From Lineus longissimus (taxonomy: Eukaryota > Nemertea > Pilidiophora > Heteronemertea > Lineidae): a DNA stretch of 60,000 nucleotides. The notes under the pieces are model-generated. The model saw only the letters and a list, made by a program, of their open reading frames with translations. It was not told the DNA's origin and made no database searches. The stretch is taken from positions 14,536,953 to 14,596,952 of the forward strand of contig NC_088324.1 in assembly GCF_910592395.1 (NCBI RefSeq), written 5' to 3'. Both the position numbers and the translations under genes were made by a program. Below are positions 10,377 to 23,128 of the stretch, in pieces. How positions within the stretch are numbered: position 1 is the stretch's first letter; each line of letters opens with the position of its first letter.

Positions 10377-13300
10377 CTCAAAAGTGATGACAGTTCCAGG
10401 AAATCCCTATCTCGAAAAAAGGAATGCTCTCGCAAAATGTGATGTTGCTTCATCAGGGTGTAATGTCAACTTGAATAAACCATGAAAAAGGTTCCACTGT
10501 ACATGCACCGAGTTGATAACTTGCAACTTAAAACATTTTCTGGCACCTCCTGTGTAATTCCACTGCATGCTTTGCTTGCGGACTGGAATTTCAAACTTGT
10601 CGCCTTAGTATTATAGTATTATTCAAACTGGTAATTGTCAAATACTTTTGTGGTCATATCTAATTAGCCTGCGGGTATCGTGAAACGGATATTGTGTTTG
10701 ATTCCGAAAATGGATATTGCGCTTTGTCCAGTAATGAAAAAGGAAGTGATTATTCTAGGCCCTCTGGTAACAGTGTAAGCCTATGCTGTTCATGTTATAA
10801 CATTGTATTTTCAATTTTCCTAATCTTGGTTGTATTTTGGCATTACCAGAAAGAGATAAAGCCATAATTTTCCGGTGATATCCATGGTAACTCAGTATCA
10901 TCAATTGTAGCATTTGCCTGGAGCTGGGAAGTGATTTCCAAGACAATTTCTCCGCACACCCGAGGAGAGTAAAGCAAATTGGCTACGTTAGCTGTGGGGT
11001 TCACATCCATTATTGGTAGCGAAAGCATCAGCTCGCTAGGTTACGGAGGGCCGCAACCAAAAGTAACTGTTTCGTGTGTCTTGGCTTTGATGCTGATTGT
11101 TTCTTTTATTATCAGATAGCGGTGGTATCATCCTTTATTTATGGGTCTATCGCTGTACCTTTATAACAGAGCTGGCACACTAAAATGTGTAAAATGAACA
11201 CAGCCACAATGACATGACGTGTGATTCAATTCACATCTTCCATTTTCTCATCATAGTCTCCGCATTACCGCTCACATTGCACTTGAACATTGCACATCTG
11301 TTTGCACAGCACTCACACTATACGCGAACACATCCACAAAACCTCCCTGACCCCCGATATATTGTCAGGACGAACATTCTAAAAATGATCCCCATGTTCC
11401 GTTCCCATTGTGCGCACATCCTCTTTTGGGCAGGCAGATGGCTGCCGATAAGTTTTTCGCCACTTGATATAGCGATAGCGCTATATTTAACTTTGTTCTT
11501 CATTTGTAAACTATCGAGTTGGTTGGCTTCGTTTGATGGCTATCTCTGCCATTTGGTTGTTGTCGTATTGTGATCCTCGTGTCCTTGGACATTCGACCTC
11601 TGGCAACATTGTGGTGCGCAGACAGTGTCATTGTCCTCGCTTGTCCAGTGAATTTGTATAGGAAGTCGGATGTTTCAAAACATGAACAACGCCAAAAAAG
11701 TTTAAACCTGATTAGAGTTATAGTCTTCCTGAGAATAATTAGAGCCAGGGTTGGGGTCAATGCTGCGTTTTCTTTTCACTGGTGGGGATGGTGAGAGTTA
11801 AGGAATACTAAAAGTAAAATGTGAGGCGGTTGGCTTTTTTAATCAATTGATATTGCAACTTTCCATTCCAGGGTTATCAACATGCTGCTTCTATTGCTTG
11901 TCATTCTCACTAATCAAAGTCATTATTTGAGGTGAAAGTGATTGAAGTTAGAAGTTCAGTTTTTGTAGTTCAACGATATGTGCCGTATAAAACAACTCGA
12001 GTAATCTGAACCATCTAGTAGATCTATCTTTACATTAGAGTCTTATATTGAAATACGACAAATGTGTTATGAAACCTTAGCAGCTACAGAGAATATCCAA
12101 TTATGTGTGAAACTTTACACTTTGACACAAAAACATGAGGATCATCACATATCATATGGAGTCGGATTCATCTTGCCTGAGTCACTTTGCTGCCGACATT
12201 TTCAACGTTGAATACTGGTGGCGACATCTCTTGTCAAGTTAAGACATAGGTAGGAACTGGAGAAGTCTATTGACATGGAGATTTGTTGAATGCTTTTCAT
12301 CAGCAAAGCTGGTAAACCGATATTGAGGGCCAACACCCGTGCCTTTCATATCAATGCAAGTTGGTAATACCTGCCATGGAACCTCGGTTGATATCTCTGA
12401 AACCTTTCTGCCTCTGACAGTTCAATTCATTTCCCTTAGCCCTGCTCGATTACGCATTGCTGTGCTGGGATCAACAGTTCACATTACGCCGTAATACTTC
12501 ATGTGAAAATCACAGATGTCTGCTACATAAATGAATAAAAACACCATAAATCTTTGTGCAGCATTAGATGTGTGTCATTATTCATGGTGGGAGGCAGAGC
12601 AGGCCGAAGATTGCGGTCTTGTTCGAGATAAAAAGCGGAAGGTGGACATCCCATGTTGATGATTGGACGTAACACTAACAGATGATTTCTGCTTGCTGTT
12701 TCAGAATACGGAACCTGCGATTGACTCTGATTACAGACTTGTTTGAGATAAAAATTCAAGTCGACCTCCGAGGTGTGGGTGTAACTTGCTATGCAAACAT
12801 TGACACAGTCGACTAAATTGGGGACAACGCTAACTTGTCTAATGGCTACCTCAAGACATCCCATCAGCTTTGTTGCTCCCCAAAAGCTGTTTCTCCAAAA
12901 TGAATTGAAAACATTAGAAAATTAACGTTGCATTAGTTCATTCCTACAATGACACAACTTTTTGCCAATCCCAATGGAACTTTTACTATTGCGAAGCAAT
13001 CTAGCATAGTCAATCATCATTGGTCTCTCAAATTCAGCAACATTGCCTGGAGTCACGCTACATTTTGCTCATCAGTCACAGAACAAGTTTTACACAATTC
13101 TTTAAAAATCTTGTAATACATCTCAATGCTTTCCATGATGTAATGAATAATTGTATCGCTCATCTCAATTTACATCGAAATGATATTTCATTACGCTACT
13201 TTGGGCAACATGATCTTGTGGATTTTCCGCCTGGCAGCGTCAACGATGGCGCGTACATCGTAAAATGGAAACAACAACTACAGCGAGAGAAAATCAATAA

Positions 13301-14589
13301 GAGATGATATACTATTACTGTGCGAAGGAAAAATATGTTTAGAAGTTGAAGTGGTTATTTGCCTCGATGCGCTTTATGGTGGATTATTGCAAGTATCAAT
13401 GTGTGTCTTGTACTGTCCTCCTAGTAGACCTACTATACAATAATGTTTAAGTGTGAATATTTGGTTCTCAAAGTTTGTTGTCCCAAGAAGATCGCACGAT
13501 TCAAGTGCCCTTCTCTCGTCCTGCCGGTTGGTGATTGCTCCTCTGCTGTCAAAGTTAGGGGTCTCGTCTCGCCGACAGAGAGCCGCCCCACCACCTGATG
13601 TACAGCTGAAGGGGACGTGCGAGTCTCGTATGGCAGAACATAACACCCTCTAAATCTATTTTATTTGGCAACAAACCCATTAACGCCAGACAGGCTGCCG
13701 TTGTTGCCTCTTTGGGTCATGCTTCAGCCATGGAATCAATACCAAACACTGCATGTAAGAAACTGTGTGGACCGTAGCACTAGTGCTAGGCTAGCGGAAG
13801 TTGTTCATAGCTTATTGGTTTTCAGATTGGGCTAACGTACATGTAATACATTATGTCGCCCTGTAATATTGACCAGCAAGTGGGATTGTGTACAAAATGT
13901 AGAGGGCTAGTACATGTAAGACCCAAGCGATGTGTAAAGACACTTCAGCTCATGGTGCATTGAACTGGTCATCTTTGGGGTCCTCGTCTGTCTGCATAAA
14001 GTGTGGGAGTCAGTGAGTCAGAAGCTCGGAATCCAGCAATACTCATTCGAATCTAAGTGTCTGAATGTACAATATAAATGTATGTTCAGGTAATGTATAT
14101 TTCTAGAATGATATTCCTGTATTTTTCATCTAAACACCTGTCCCCTGGAGCTGATATATTAGTCTGAGCCAACACCAATAATTGTTGATACTACAAATTG
14201 TACTTCGGTTTTGAAAGTGCCTCTGAATTGATTTGAGATTGCCCAAAGCATGCAAAGTATTATTGTCATCATATTTTTAACCCTTGGTGCCATTGGATTT
14301 TACCCCTGAATTATTCCAGTTCTAAGCTTAAAAAAGGCTTGACCCCTGCTAATATAATTCAGCAGGAGGACAGAAAACACCCGTAGTTGTTCAAATCTAA
14401 CTGTTTCTTTGTATGTTTGCAAACATTTATACAAATTTTCTGCCAAGTTGACCCCCTATGGCCTCTCCTTGGTTGTGAAAGGGTTTCAATCACTGGGGCT
14501 GTTTAGGTCCTTGATTGGTTGTTTTTCTTTCGTAAATGACACTAGAACATGTTTAGGCATTTTGTCCATGGACTTGGATGAACTGGTTG

Positions 14590-14760
14590 AACTCAAGCGT
14601 TGAGCGCATGAACTGTATGTGACATTGCTTACATGCTTCTTGGCTGATGATTCCAATGCTTGCCAACCTGAGGGATGTCACCTTGAACAAGTCACTTTAC
14701 TTCTTCTTCATTACTACTCCTCTACTGAATGATCCTACTTCTGTTACTTCTGAATGAAGA
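14590..14760 (+). repeat. weak SINE-tail-like sequence
   Basis: TCACCTTGAACAAGTCACTT (about 14678-14697) resembles TGACCTTAGGCAAGTCACTT of the SINE-like copy near 15680. Too diverged to delimit. Confidence 0.25.
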
Positions 14761-15060
14761 TGACCATGGTGATCGATTTATCCCCACGTGCTGAAAATAC
14801 CGGTAGTCGTTGCGACGATTAGCGATACTGAAGAGTATCAGTTGTCTGTATTGAGCTAATCAGCCTAATTGGTACCATCAGATCGGCAAGGTTAATTGGT
14901 CTAATCAGCAAGAGATTCATATGGCTGGTTAGGTTGTAATCACCAGAACCACTCGATGATCAATGCTGGTAGATCGAGATTTTTCTTGCCACTTGATGTG
15001 TATGGTTGATTAGTAGGGGTAGAGCTCTATGTCAACAATAAGTGCCCCCTGATGTGTTAG

Positions 15061-15079
15061 CCCCCCCCCCCCCCCCCCC
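15061..15079 (+). repeat. poly-C tract (19 C)
   Basis: Uninterrupted run of 19 C just upstream of the exon at 15133. In an open frame it yields poly-Pro, but the exon acceptor lies downstream, so it is intronic. Confidence 0.9.
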
Positions 15080-15132
15080 GCAAAACAGAAAAGCAATCAC
15101 CAACTACATGAAGTATATCCGTATTTTTACAG

Positions 15133-15257
15133 ATGCAGACCCAACGTTAAGCGCGACACTCTTCAATGACGGCAAGCGGCCTGTTGCAATCTGGGAGCCT
15201 CACTTTTGTGTGATTTGGCAGGATGACAACTCATTTACTCAATATCGGACAGAAAAG
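15133..15257 (+). CDS. gene A, second coding exon
   Basis: Acceptor CCGTATTTTTACAG then 125 bases then AAAAG/GTGAGA. Enters in phase 1 and leaves in phase 0. It encodes FNDGKRPVAIWEPHFCVIWQ and ends QYRTEK; the pattern of a Trp-containing strand, HFCVI and a following YRTEKEAD is loosely like strands 2-4 of a PH domain, but spacing from the first exon's strand is long. Protein not recognised. The open frame reading in from the poly-C tract upstream is not part of the exon. Confidence 0.65.
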
Positions 15258-15364
15258 GTGAGAAAACTGGATGATATTAGTGAGGAATCTTATTTTGAGG
15301 CACCCTGTGTTTCTCCATTGCACTCTACACTACTCCGTGGCACTCATTTGATCTATCTTTTCAG
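15258..15364 (+). other. gene A intron 2 (107 bp)
   Basis: GTGAGA at the 5' end and ATCTATCTTTTCAG at the 3' end. Contains in-frame stop in the continuing frame, consistent with removal by splicing. Confidence 0.65.
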
Positions 15365-15536
15365 GAGGCAGATCAGTATCGCTCCTCAACGAACCTCAAC
15401 CACATTCGTCTTGATGGCGGGAAACAGGAATTTGACCAGCGGTGGGGCTATGAGCCCCTGGAGAGTATCAAGGAGCAGATGCTGAATTACTCGCCGATGC
15501 TACAGTCTATGGTCCAGTACTCACCAATGGTTATAC
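15365..15536 (+). CDS. gene A, third coding exon
   Basis: 172 bases between CTTTTCAG and GTAAGT (15537). Reads EADQYRSSTNLNHIRLDGGK, then WGYEPLESIKEQMLNYSP and a short repeat YSPMLQSMVQYSPMV. Enters in phase 0, matching the previous exon, and leaves in phase 1 (ATA C). High density of charged and aromatic residues, no stops and good splice sites at both ends make it the best-supported small exon here. No domain assigned; the next exon is not identified. Confidence 0.7.
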
Positions 15537-15604
15537 GTAAGTTTTGGTTACGGCTACTGGCGCCCGATAGGGTTAAAACTTGAAACTGTTTCATACACGG
15601 GCAT

Positions 15605-15790
15605 GCAATCATGATGGTAGTCAGGGTGTTAGACTTATAATCCAACATTGTTGGTTTGATACCTGACACTGACACTTCAATGGTGACCTTAGGCAAGTCA
15701 CTTAGTGTAGTTGCCTTGGCAGAGACCATCGAATGAGTTGTAAAGCAGAGATTCCACACATTTGGTACTGCTGTCAGGCTAAGACCAGTA
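15605..15790 (+). repeat. tRNA-derived SINE-like copy
   Basis: A consensus pol III B box, GGTTTGATACC, at 15653-15663, preceded about 40 bp upstream by a degenerate A-box-like TGGTAGTCAGGG, and followed by TGACCTTAGGCAAGTCACTT, a typical SINE body motif. Inserted just downstream of the gene A exon at 15365-15536. Confidence 0.55.
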
Positions 15791-16239
15791 GGCCTAAAAG
15801 CAAAAACATGCATGACGAAAAAGAGTCACCTGGCAAAAAACACAAAGCATGCAAGTGGTGCCCAACTGTAGTGGCATTTAACAAATCTTCTAGTGAAAAA
15901 ATGTAGGCCTAGAAGAAGGTGACAGACATATCAAATTGATGTTGTGCCACCCAGCATGTGCAAAAACCTGTTCATTCTTGATTTACAGCCCGGCTTAATG
16001 AGGTAATGGGCCCCATCTGTCAAAGTGCAGGTCCCCAATTATCTCTGATGAGCTGCCGACATGAACATAAGTGGATGCTGGCTTTGTCAGATGTCACAGC
16101 CTACCGGGATCAATTCATTGGTCTTCCCATTTTACTTTTTTGCTGCATTGTGCTTCCTACCATTTCACCAGAATAATATACAGCAAAGCTAAGCGCAGGA
16201 ACTTAAGTTCAAAATAAGAAATTAGCATAAAAGCTACAG

Positions 16240-16285
16240 AGTTCAATCGGGTGAGCACAATGGCCCTGGGTCATTTCATTTCTAA
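16240..16285 (+). repeat. 3' end of the GGCTCACC repeat family (solo fragment)
   Basis: CGGGTGAGCACAATGGCCCT followed by GGGTCATTTCATTT matches the ends at 18064-18097 and 24827-24857. The remainder of the element is not recognisable here. Confidence 0.5.
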
Positions 16286-16894
16286 ATGGGATGGCAGGAC
16301 CCATTTTTATCTCTTTTGTCTCTTTTGCGTTAAAAAAGATTCTGAGTTCCAATACTCTTTTGTATTCCAACAGAAACTCAACAGGATATCAGATCATTGC
16401 GGCGTAAACTTTCGTCAAAATCATCTTTACCACCATCAGGTATTTCTTGAAAAGCTTATCTGATTATATATTGTGAAGTTGAGTATGCTTGTAAAGTTTG
16501 TTTCTCACGCAATCAATTAAGTCTTTATCTTGGTATTGACACCTGGAACGACAGGTATTTTAAGGACTTGGTTGGTTGTTTTGAAATATACTTTACAATA
16601 AATTACATTGACATCATCCAACTTGGGAATGCTGTGAAACAGTCAGTTGACCACATCCTACTAATAAATGGAGTGTTTACTAATTGCAAGGTTGGTCGTC
16701 TGGTTGTTATTGATTAGATGTGATTTATTGCTTCCCATAATTTGTTGTATGACCCAATAAACGATTTCTAATCTCTGATTGTTATCTAGTGTTGTTGATA
16801 AAGGTGGCAGGGCAGAGGTCGAGACATTAAAGGCCTATGATTGGATGATTACAAGATAATGATGCAAAAATTGCTATGTTTTGATACAGAGGAA

Positions 16895-17500
16895 TTAGAA
16901 AGCACGTATTTAGGCCCGGAAAGGCCTTTTTCCGCTTCGGTCCTGTCTGATTCTTGACTTGGCCACCAGGGGGCCAAAAGTGGAAACCTAAAAAGTGTGA
17001 TATCTCTCTTATGACTCACTCAATTTCGATAACATTTTTATGGTAGGTTCTCCAGGCAAGGATACATCACATATCATATGGGGTTGTTGATTTGACCTAA
17101 TTTTCAAGGTCACAGAGGACAAATGGCATAAATTGGCCATTAGAGTGTAACTATGGCACTTTTCTGATGGGTATCCTGATATCTATGCTATGCACAAAAG
17201 CATTTGGTATGTGCCTGTGGTTTCTGATAACTAACTATGGCTTGTTTGAGTGACATGTATGAAGTAGGGAGCTTTGGTCACATGACACTTAATTGATCAA
17301 TTAACTCCAACTGTTAAGGGGCTTTGTCCATGCATTTCACTCTCCTTCAATATAAAATTGAAAGACTCTGATTATAGTGTTTATGAAAATGAGTGTATGA
17401 AGTGGGGAGCTTGGGTCACTTGACTCTGACACTTAATTGAGCAATTAGCTCCCAACAGTTTTTGGGGGTCAGTCCATGCATTGCATTGGGCTGAAGTGTG
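16895..17500 (+). repeat. diverged internal part of the GGCTCACC repeat, with a local duplication
   Basis: TTGGCCACCAGGGGGCCAAA, AGTGTGATATCTCTCTTATG and CAAGGTCACAGAGGACAAAT match the 300-bp units at 23.2-24.7 kb in the same order. Downstream, 17248-17350 and 17388-17495 are diverged direct repeats (GTATGAAGT..GGGAGCTT.GGTCAC, then GACACTTAATTGA.CAATTA). Confidence 0.6.
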
Positions 17501-17888
17501 TGTAAAAATGAGTGTCTTCAGGGCCTCCTCAAATTTGGATTATTTCACACTCACATTTTGGATTATTTAGCAAAATTCTCAATACCAATCTGAGAGGCTG
17601 ATTATGCTGACAACTTGGTGAGTTGGTTACAGTTGTATTTTACATTCTCTTCACATAGCATCAGCAGTGAATTAAAGGCAGTATTCATCATTCCTTAGAG
17701 TTGCAATTCGCAGATGAAAAGGCCCTACGTCTCTTGAGCCATTGTCTGGCGTCTTTCACTGTGAGGATCTATTGTAGAGATGGTTTGTTTACCCGAACCT
17801 TGGTGGTACCGGCGTATCTGGTAAAGGGCCCAGACTGCCTTGAATTAACTGCTTATGGCATACAAATAACTTATTCTTGATAATTTTT

Positions 17889-18097
17889 GGCTCACCGTAA
17901 GGGTGTCTATACAACACCGCAGTGTCCGTCGTCCTATATACTATACAAGTAGAATATTTCTTAGCCAGAATGAATTCATAACCATCAAATATCTAGATAC
18001 GGAGACTGGTTTTACGTGCTTTCTCATCAAATGATAATACCGTTGTGACTTCAACCTCTAGATGGTGAGCACAATGGCCCCTGGCCATTTCATTTTT
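17889..18097 (+). repeat. short, internally deleted copy of the GGCTCACC repeat
   Basis: Starts GGCTCACCGTAAGGGTGTCT with CCGCAGTGTCCGTCGTCC and ends GGTGAGCACAATGGCCCCTG. Both termini of the large array at 23.1 kb are present but the 300-bp central units are missing, so this defines the ends of the family. The outer GGCTCACC and GGTGAGC are short inverted repeats. Confidence 0.65.
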
Positions 18098-19555
18098 GAC
18101 TTCATAGTCACATTTTGACCACTAAACGCATGCCAAATCAGTATAAACAAGTCTATTTCAGCCTGCAGATATTGCCTGGAATCTATCTCTAAATGTGAGT
18201 TAGAGTCATCACTCCTCTTCTGCAAGTTGAGGAGTCAAAAAGCCCTGAAACTGTTAAGGAGTCAATGTAGGGATGATGAAGTGTCGGTTTTGACTCGAAT
18301 GAATTGTCTCCTGCACCTCTCCACTCCACCATTGTCACAGTCCTTCCTCACCCACTGCTGTTTGGCTAAACTTTAGAATCCCCGATCGGAAATGACATAG
18401 TTTGATCGCATTCAACTATAAATCCATTGAACAGTGGTGCTTGGTTAGTCAACCGATGACCTTTTTTTGGGGTGTGATCGGGGATTGTAAACTCGTTCCT
18501 GCTGTTTCCCTACCACTTTCGCTGATTCCTTCCCAGAGTCAACCACATCCTCAGAGGAAGTTGTTGTGTGAATAATGGCGGAAGGAACCATCGATAACTT
18601 GATTAAGCACCGACAGGTTAGAACAACTGCATAATTGATGTAGTAACGAGCTTATGATACAATTAGGCTGCTGACTTTTGATTAATAGTTCTTCTAATTT
18701 GTGTTGACACATTTGTTGGTGTAAAAGCCGTTTGTTTTATTGTTGTGGTATTGCGATTGCATGGTAGTGGGTGGCAAAATAACCATAGAAGATGGGTTTG
18801 ATGACGAGTATTTCACTCTGGTGTTCAGGTTTTGATGAATATGGCCTTTTTACATGAAAGAAAACTGCCTGACAGCCCTGCTCTTGTGAGGGTACTGTGG
18901 TTATTTCCTATTCCGTTTGATCTAGAGGGCTCATGATGACACTGATAACCCTTGGACCATGATTTTCATTCAGATTGTTCATAGTTTGCTAGCTAGTTCT
19001 CAGATAGCAGCACCGTTCCACCAGCAGTTCCTGTAAGTTCTCCCATGTGGCAGCACCTGTAGTGCTAGCATAATGGTCAGTCATCATGAGTCAATGAGCT
19101 GGGAACACCCCTCCCTCGGCCTGTTATGACTAAAAATAGACCTGAATAATAATGGACATGTGCCGCAAGTAAAATAGCACTCCGACAAATAAAATTACAG
19201 ATCAATGTCCATTAACTGTTTGTGTTTGTTTGACTTATTTTCGAATCACTCCTCATCCTGCATGGTGACACACCTGTGGATGCAGCGAACACTCCAGGAC
19301 ACTTATCCACTTGAAAGTTTGATACCATTGGCAACCAGCCTGAGCAGTCCTTGACGACACTCGTCAGCAATTTTCAAGGACACTGTTTCAATTTTATGAT
19401 TTTAAGTTCGATTTTAATCATTTTTCGGTGAAACTAAATTGATTTATACACTTTTTGACGGCCTCACGATTTCGGCATGTGAGTCTACCTATTATTTGTG
19501 AAATATATGGATTTAATTGGATGATATTTTGATAATATTGCCAAGCAACGTAACG
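18098..19555 (+). other. intronic or intergenic stretch, nothing firm
   Basis: Mostly unique. Contains a short inverted repeat AATCCCCGATC / GATCGGGGATT (about 18380 and 18478), and a tiny possible exon at 19004-19032 (CTCAG, 29 bases, GTAAGT) that would keep gene A's phase-1 frame open (S-S-T-V-P-P-A-V-P) but has a poor pyrimidine tract. Confidence 0.35.
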
Positions 19556-19604
19556 ATGGGACAAGAGGAGTCAACATTGTGCAGTAAAACTAAAAGGAAT
19601 CAAG
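19556..19604 (+). CDS. candidate first exon, MGQEES start
   Basis: ATG with A at -3 and G at +4; 16 codons plus one base then CAAG/GTAAGT, phase 1. Encodes MGQEESTLCSKTKRNQ. Gly2 and Ser6 fit the N-myristoylation pattern (M-G-x-x-x-S/T), followed by a Cys and a basic segment; the acidic residues at 4-5 are less typical. No polypyrimidine tract upstream, as expected for a first rather than internal exon. Phase matches the other candidate first exons at 30640, 46260, 53893 and 54585. Chance ATG-to-donor runs are common, so this stays a candidate. Confidence 0.4.
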
Positions 19605-22600
19605 GTAAGTTTTCCTCCATTGGCAATGGTGTGGGGTGAGGGTTTCGGGGATGTGACGCTTTGGTGACATGAATCTGCAATGCTCTCTGGGTGAAGCCAG
19701 TAAGATCCCCTGTTAAAAACGTACTGGAACCTGGACTGGATTTTCATGCTGGCATTCAGCGATTTCATGTGAGGGTATTTATTAGGGATAAGCTTACATA
19801 CTCTGATGTTATGTCAATATGACCATTGCCAGTGCCGAAGTCTAATGCATATCAAATGTGCATGAAATGGCTGCAGTGTGGAAAGTTGCATTTGCTTCGT
19901 CGATGAGATCATCCATTCTGACAATACACACCAGGTCGCCCCACCCAGTATTGTGTGTCATCTCTGTCAACGCCTTGATAACACCTGGCTTTAGACTCCG
20001 CTTCGAAATTGTTTGATAACAGTTGACATTGACAATGAAATACAATGGCTGTGGTGTCTTTTTTATGACCAGGATGTCCGAGTAATAATACTGCTTTTCC
20101 TTCACTATCTGTCTGTAAAATCGATGTGATGCGTCATGGTCTTGGTCACAGGAAATCTGTTACTGAGTGATAGTTCATTATGTTTTGGATAGATGGCAGC
20201 ATTGGTGAATTGGTCCACTGAGGGTGAGATTAGTGATGTGGCGTATGGCGGACACGTTTCTGGCATTTTGTGCTGCACAAATGTTCCTGCAAACCAGATT
20301 GTTTGTGAACTGAGGCTTGTCTCTCAGTGGTCAGCAGAGGACATCGGTGAACTTAGTACACCTATACTGATACTCCTTGATGAACTTAGGTTGTTGTTTA
20401 TCTGAATATGGCCTCCATTGACTGTTCCCTTGTGGAGCTTTCCCCTTCTGTGTTGTGACGCAACATGAACACTTGTTTGGCTTATTTTACGTTCCCAAAA
20501 ACATGATATTGAGAACATGAACAATGCTTCAAGTTCACGAAGGAACAGTCAATGTATACTTGTCCTCAGTCTGGTAAGTTTCCATTTCCTAGGAATAAGA
20601 GCCCATACAATCGCTGGTTTATCTACCTAGTTTGTTCAAGACCAAATCACCCTGGTTACAAGTTGCTTTGCTACAGTGTGAAACCATGTCACTGTTGTTG
20701 CTTTTCAGGTGCAGTTGTGCCTTCTATTCTAAGGGAGTGAGTCGCATTGCACAGCCACGATGTTCCCATTTCCATTGTGAAGACTCGTAGGCTTTGTATC
20801 AGCCAAGATTATTGTTACCTGAACTGGATCTCAACCTTTCCAAACCTCCATCAGATGAAACTTCATCAGGTCCCTGCTGCAGTCGCAATAAGTCACTGAG
20901 CCACCAGGAAATATGATGGTCTGCGTTGACAAACGTTTATGCACTTGAGACTGTCTTATTTACCTGGTACAAGTGAGATCACATTCACCTGATCCTTATC
21001 CTGGACCCCTGATCATTGTCGTCTAATTACTAGTATTGATAGGTTATTGATCTTGCATCTTATGACAATGGACCCTCATTAGTGTACACCTTCTCTTCTT
21101 CACGCAAGGGGCGATGCACTTGATGAACTCGCAAGCTGCAATCAGCATCTTTCCGCATTTCTCCAAAACGCACTCGGTGACCTTTTGATATTGATTTGCT
21201 AATGCTGAACAGTTTTCTTGCATCTTTTGTGACTTCTTATGAACCTTAGTTTTTCAAGGCCACTCTTTCCTTTCAGATGTTGTTCTTTTGTAGTAAACTT
21301 TTAACTTTTGACCATCACAGGCACTCTAGCCGAGAATAGTGTTAATGGGATAATCTGGTCAACCGCCCCTCTCACCACAGGCAGTGTCTTCCCGTCCACC
21401 CCAAATAGCTGGCAAAATTTTCATCAGACAATATCATAATTAATTGCGCATACTGATTACTTCCTGTTAACATCACCGTCGTTTCACGCTTACGTATCCG
21501 GCGCTAATGCCAGATTACATTGGTTGAATAAGATCATCGCCAGCGGCCAAAAGATGACCACGCGATACGCTAACCAACAACACCTAATTAAGTGACTGAC
21601 GTCCATCGCTGCCTGGGAAAGGCGAAATCATGTTGTATGTTTGGTTATTTAATGTCTACTAAGTTTTAATCCAAAGAAACTTGATGTGAAAAATTCTTGA
21701 TAAAAAATGTTTAGTTGAGACCAGGGGGACTTTAATTTGGCTCATATTTGGCTCTTTAGACAATATTTGGGCATTTTGTGTTGTAGGATGAAACCAGGGC
21801 AACCCAGGAATATTCAGTGTTTGGGAGAGTTGTCCTCATTATCACGTGGGTATACCGGGACCGACCGTAGGATCAAATGGGGGAGGGGGATCACAGATGT
21901 GTCAGGCACTGATTAACCGAGAGACTTGTCATATCGTCTTACAATTTCAAATCTGAAACATTATTATTGCACATCTTCTAAATCAAAGGAAGAACAATCC
22001 AACATGGCCACCACATATTTTGTTACAAACCAAAATGGCCGCCGTATATTTAGTTACAATTGTGTTGAGTGGTGAAGATGCTATCTGTGTTGATGAGATC
22101 CTGTTGCTTTTATCATCTGGGACACATTGTGTCATTAGAAAATTAAATTCTGAATTCTCGGTTAAATTACTATTCATGCGGCCACTTTCGGCCTTGGCAC
22201 GAGTTGCTTTTGTCATCGAAATGTGCCTTTGATCGTGCAATTCGATTTTGTCATTGTCGATGAAAACCTAATGAGTTATTGATTGGAGGTTGATGAAATT
22301 ATTAAGTTTTCTTGATAAAGTTATCAGGCAGGTTGAGTTTTGGGGTGGTGAGTGATTTTCCCCCCCCCCCCCCCCCGAAGTTCATTACCGAAAGAATCAG
22401 TACCTATCCTCCTCATAATTAATGAACTGCCCTCACAATAACATTGATTGCTGCTGACAACCTGCCCCACCCCTGACAACCGGCTAAGATGGTAGCATCC
22501 AATGGTGACAGTAACCAACACAGTCAAACGACATGGAAATTGACATCCGTTTATGCTAAGCGACTTTTGATATTATCCTGGCTGGATGGGGTTCTGTGCC

Positions 22601-23128
22601 CTAATGGCAGTTCTCTTGTGACAGGTTGCATTCTGGATAAGGAAAGTCCTGTGAACAATCGTCAGTTGACTGCCAAGGTAAATTTTCATTTTATATTTCC
22701 GTATTTGTCATTTTATGAAAATTCTTTATAAAGACTTTTAAAGGTACAAGAAACTGAAATTTGAGAGGGTACCCCCTTGTCAGGCCTCTCAATTACATCA
22801 TTTGGGACAAACCATTCTTTCTTTTATTTGAGAAAAATTGGTCCTTTTTACATATTCATGAGACAAACTTCATATGCTTCTTCATGAATTGATTTTGGAG
22901 CCAAAATGGCATTACAACCGTAGTGTTAAAGGACCCCATTGATACAATGCATAGATCGAATGACCCGGATCTCTACAAATAGTCAAACATTTGATGATGC
23001 GATATCAAAGTAATATCTCATTGATCATCAACTTAAAAAGGCGCATGACAGTTTTATTAGCTTTGATTCTGATCTTTAGGTAATCTGAAGAAAGTCTTTC
23101 CCGGAAATGTCGTTTGATGCGTTTTTTT
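19605..23128 (+). other. intron or intergenic, a few weak signals
   Basis: No supported gene. Weak items: ATG 20193 to G/GTGAGA at 20224 (MAALVNWSTE, phase 1, poor Kozak); a good donor TCTG/GTAAGT at 20575; a 17-base C run at 22360-22376; two tandem 30-bp copies of ATGGCC.CC..ATATTT.GTTACAA at about 22003 and 22032; a possible exon 22630-22677; and CTTTAG/GTAATC at 23079. Confidence 0.35.

Larger units (their letters stand above)
7281..15132 (+). other. gene A intron 1 (about 7.9 kb)
   Basis: Between the donor at 7281 and the acceptor at 15131-15132. I saw no convincing exon in it. It holds the SINE-like copies annotated at 7640-7880, 10260-10376 and 14590-14760 and ends just after a 19-base C run (15061-15079). 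Open frames on both strands lack domains and paired splice sites. Confidence 0.45.

Noticed and set aside
15042-15485. 147-codon frame starting MPPDVLAPPPPPP
   Set aside because: The poly-Pro part is the intronic C run and the frame reads through intron 2; only 15133-15257 is supported in it.
19842-20105. 87-codon minus-strand frame of protein-like composition
   Set aside because: No recognisable domain, no paired splice sites and no neighbours on that strand.
20552-20740. Exon-like segment ending TCTG/GTAAGT at 20575
   Set aside because: Good donor, but no acceptor or convincing start; frames give nothing recognisable.
23060-23090. CTTTAG/GTAATC junction as a fourth ratchet site
   Set aside because: Donor is weak and the pyrimidine tract is interrupted; also similar weak cases at 8150, 9504, 40247 and 51718.
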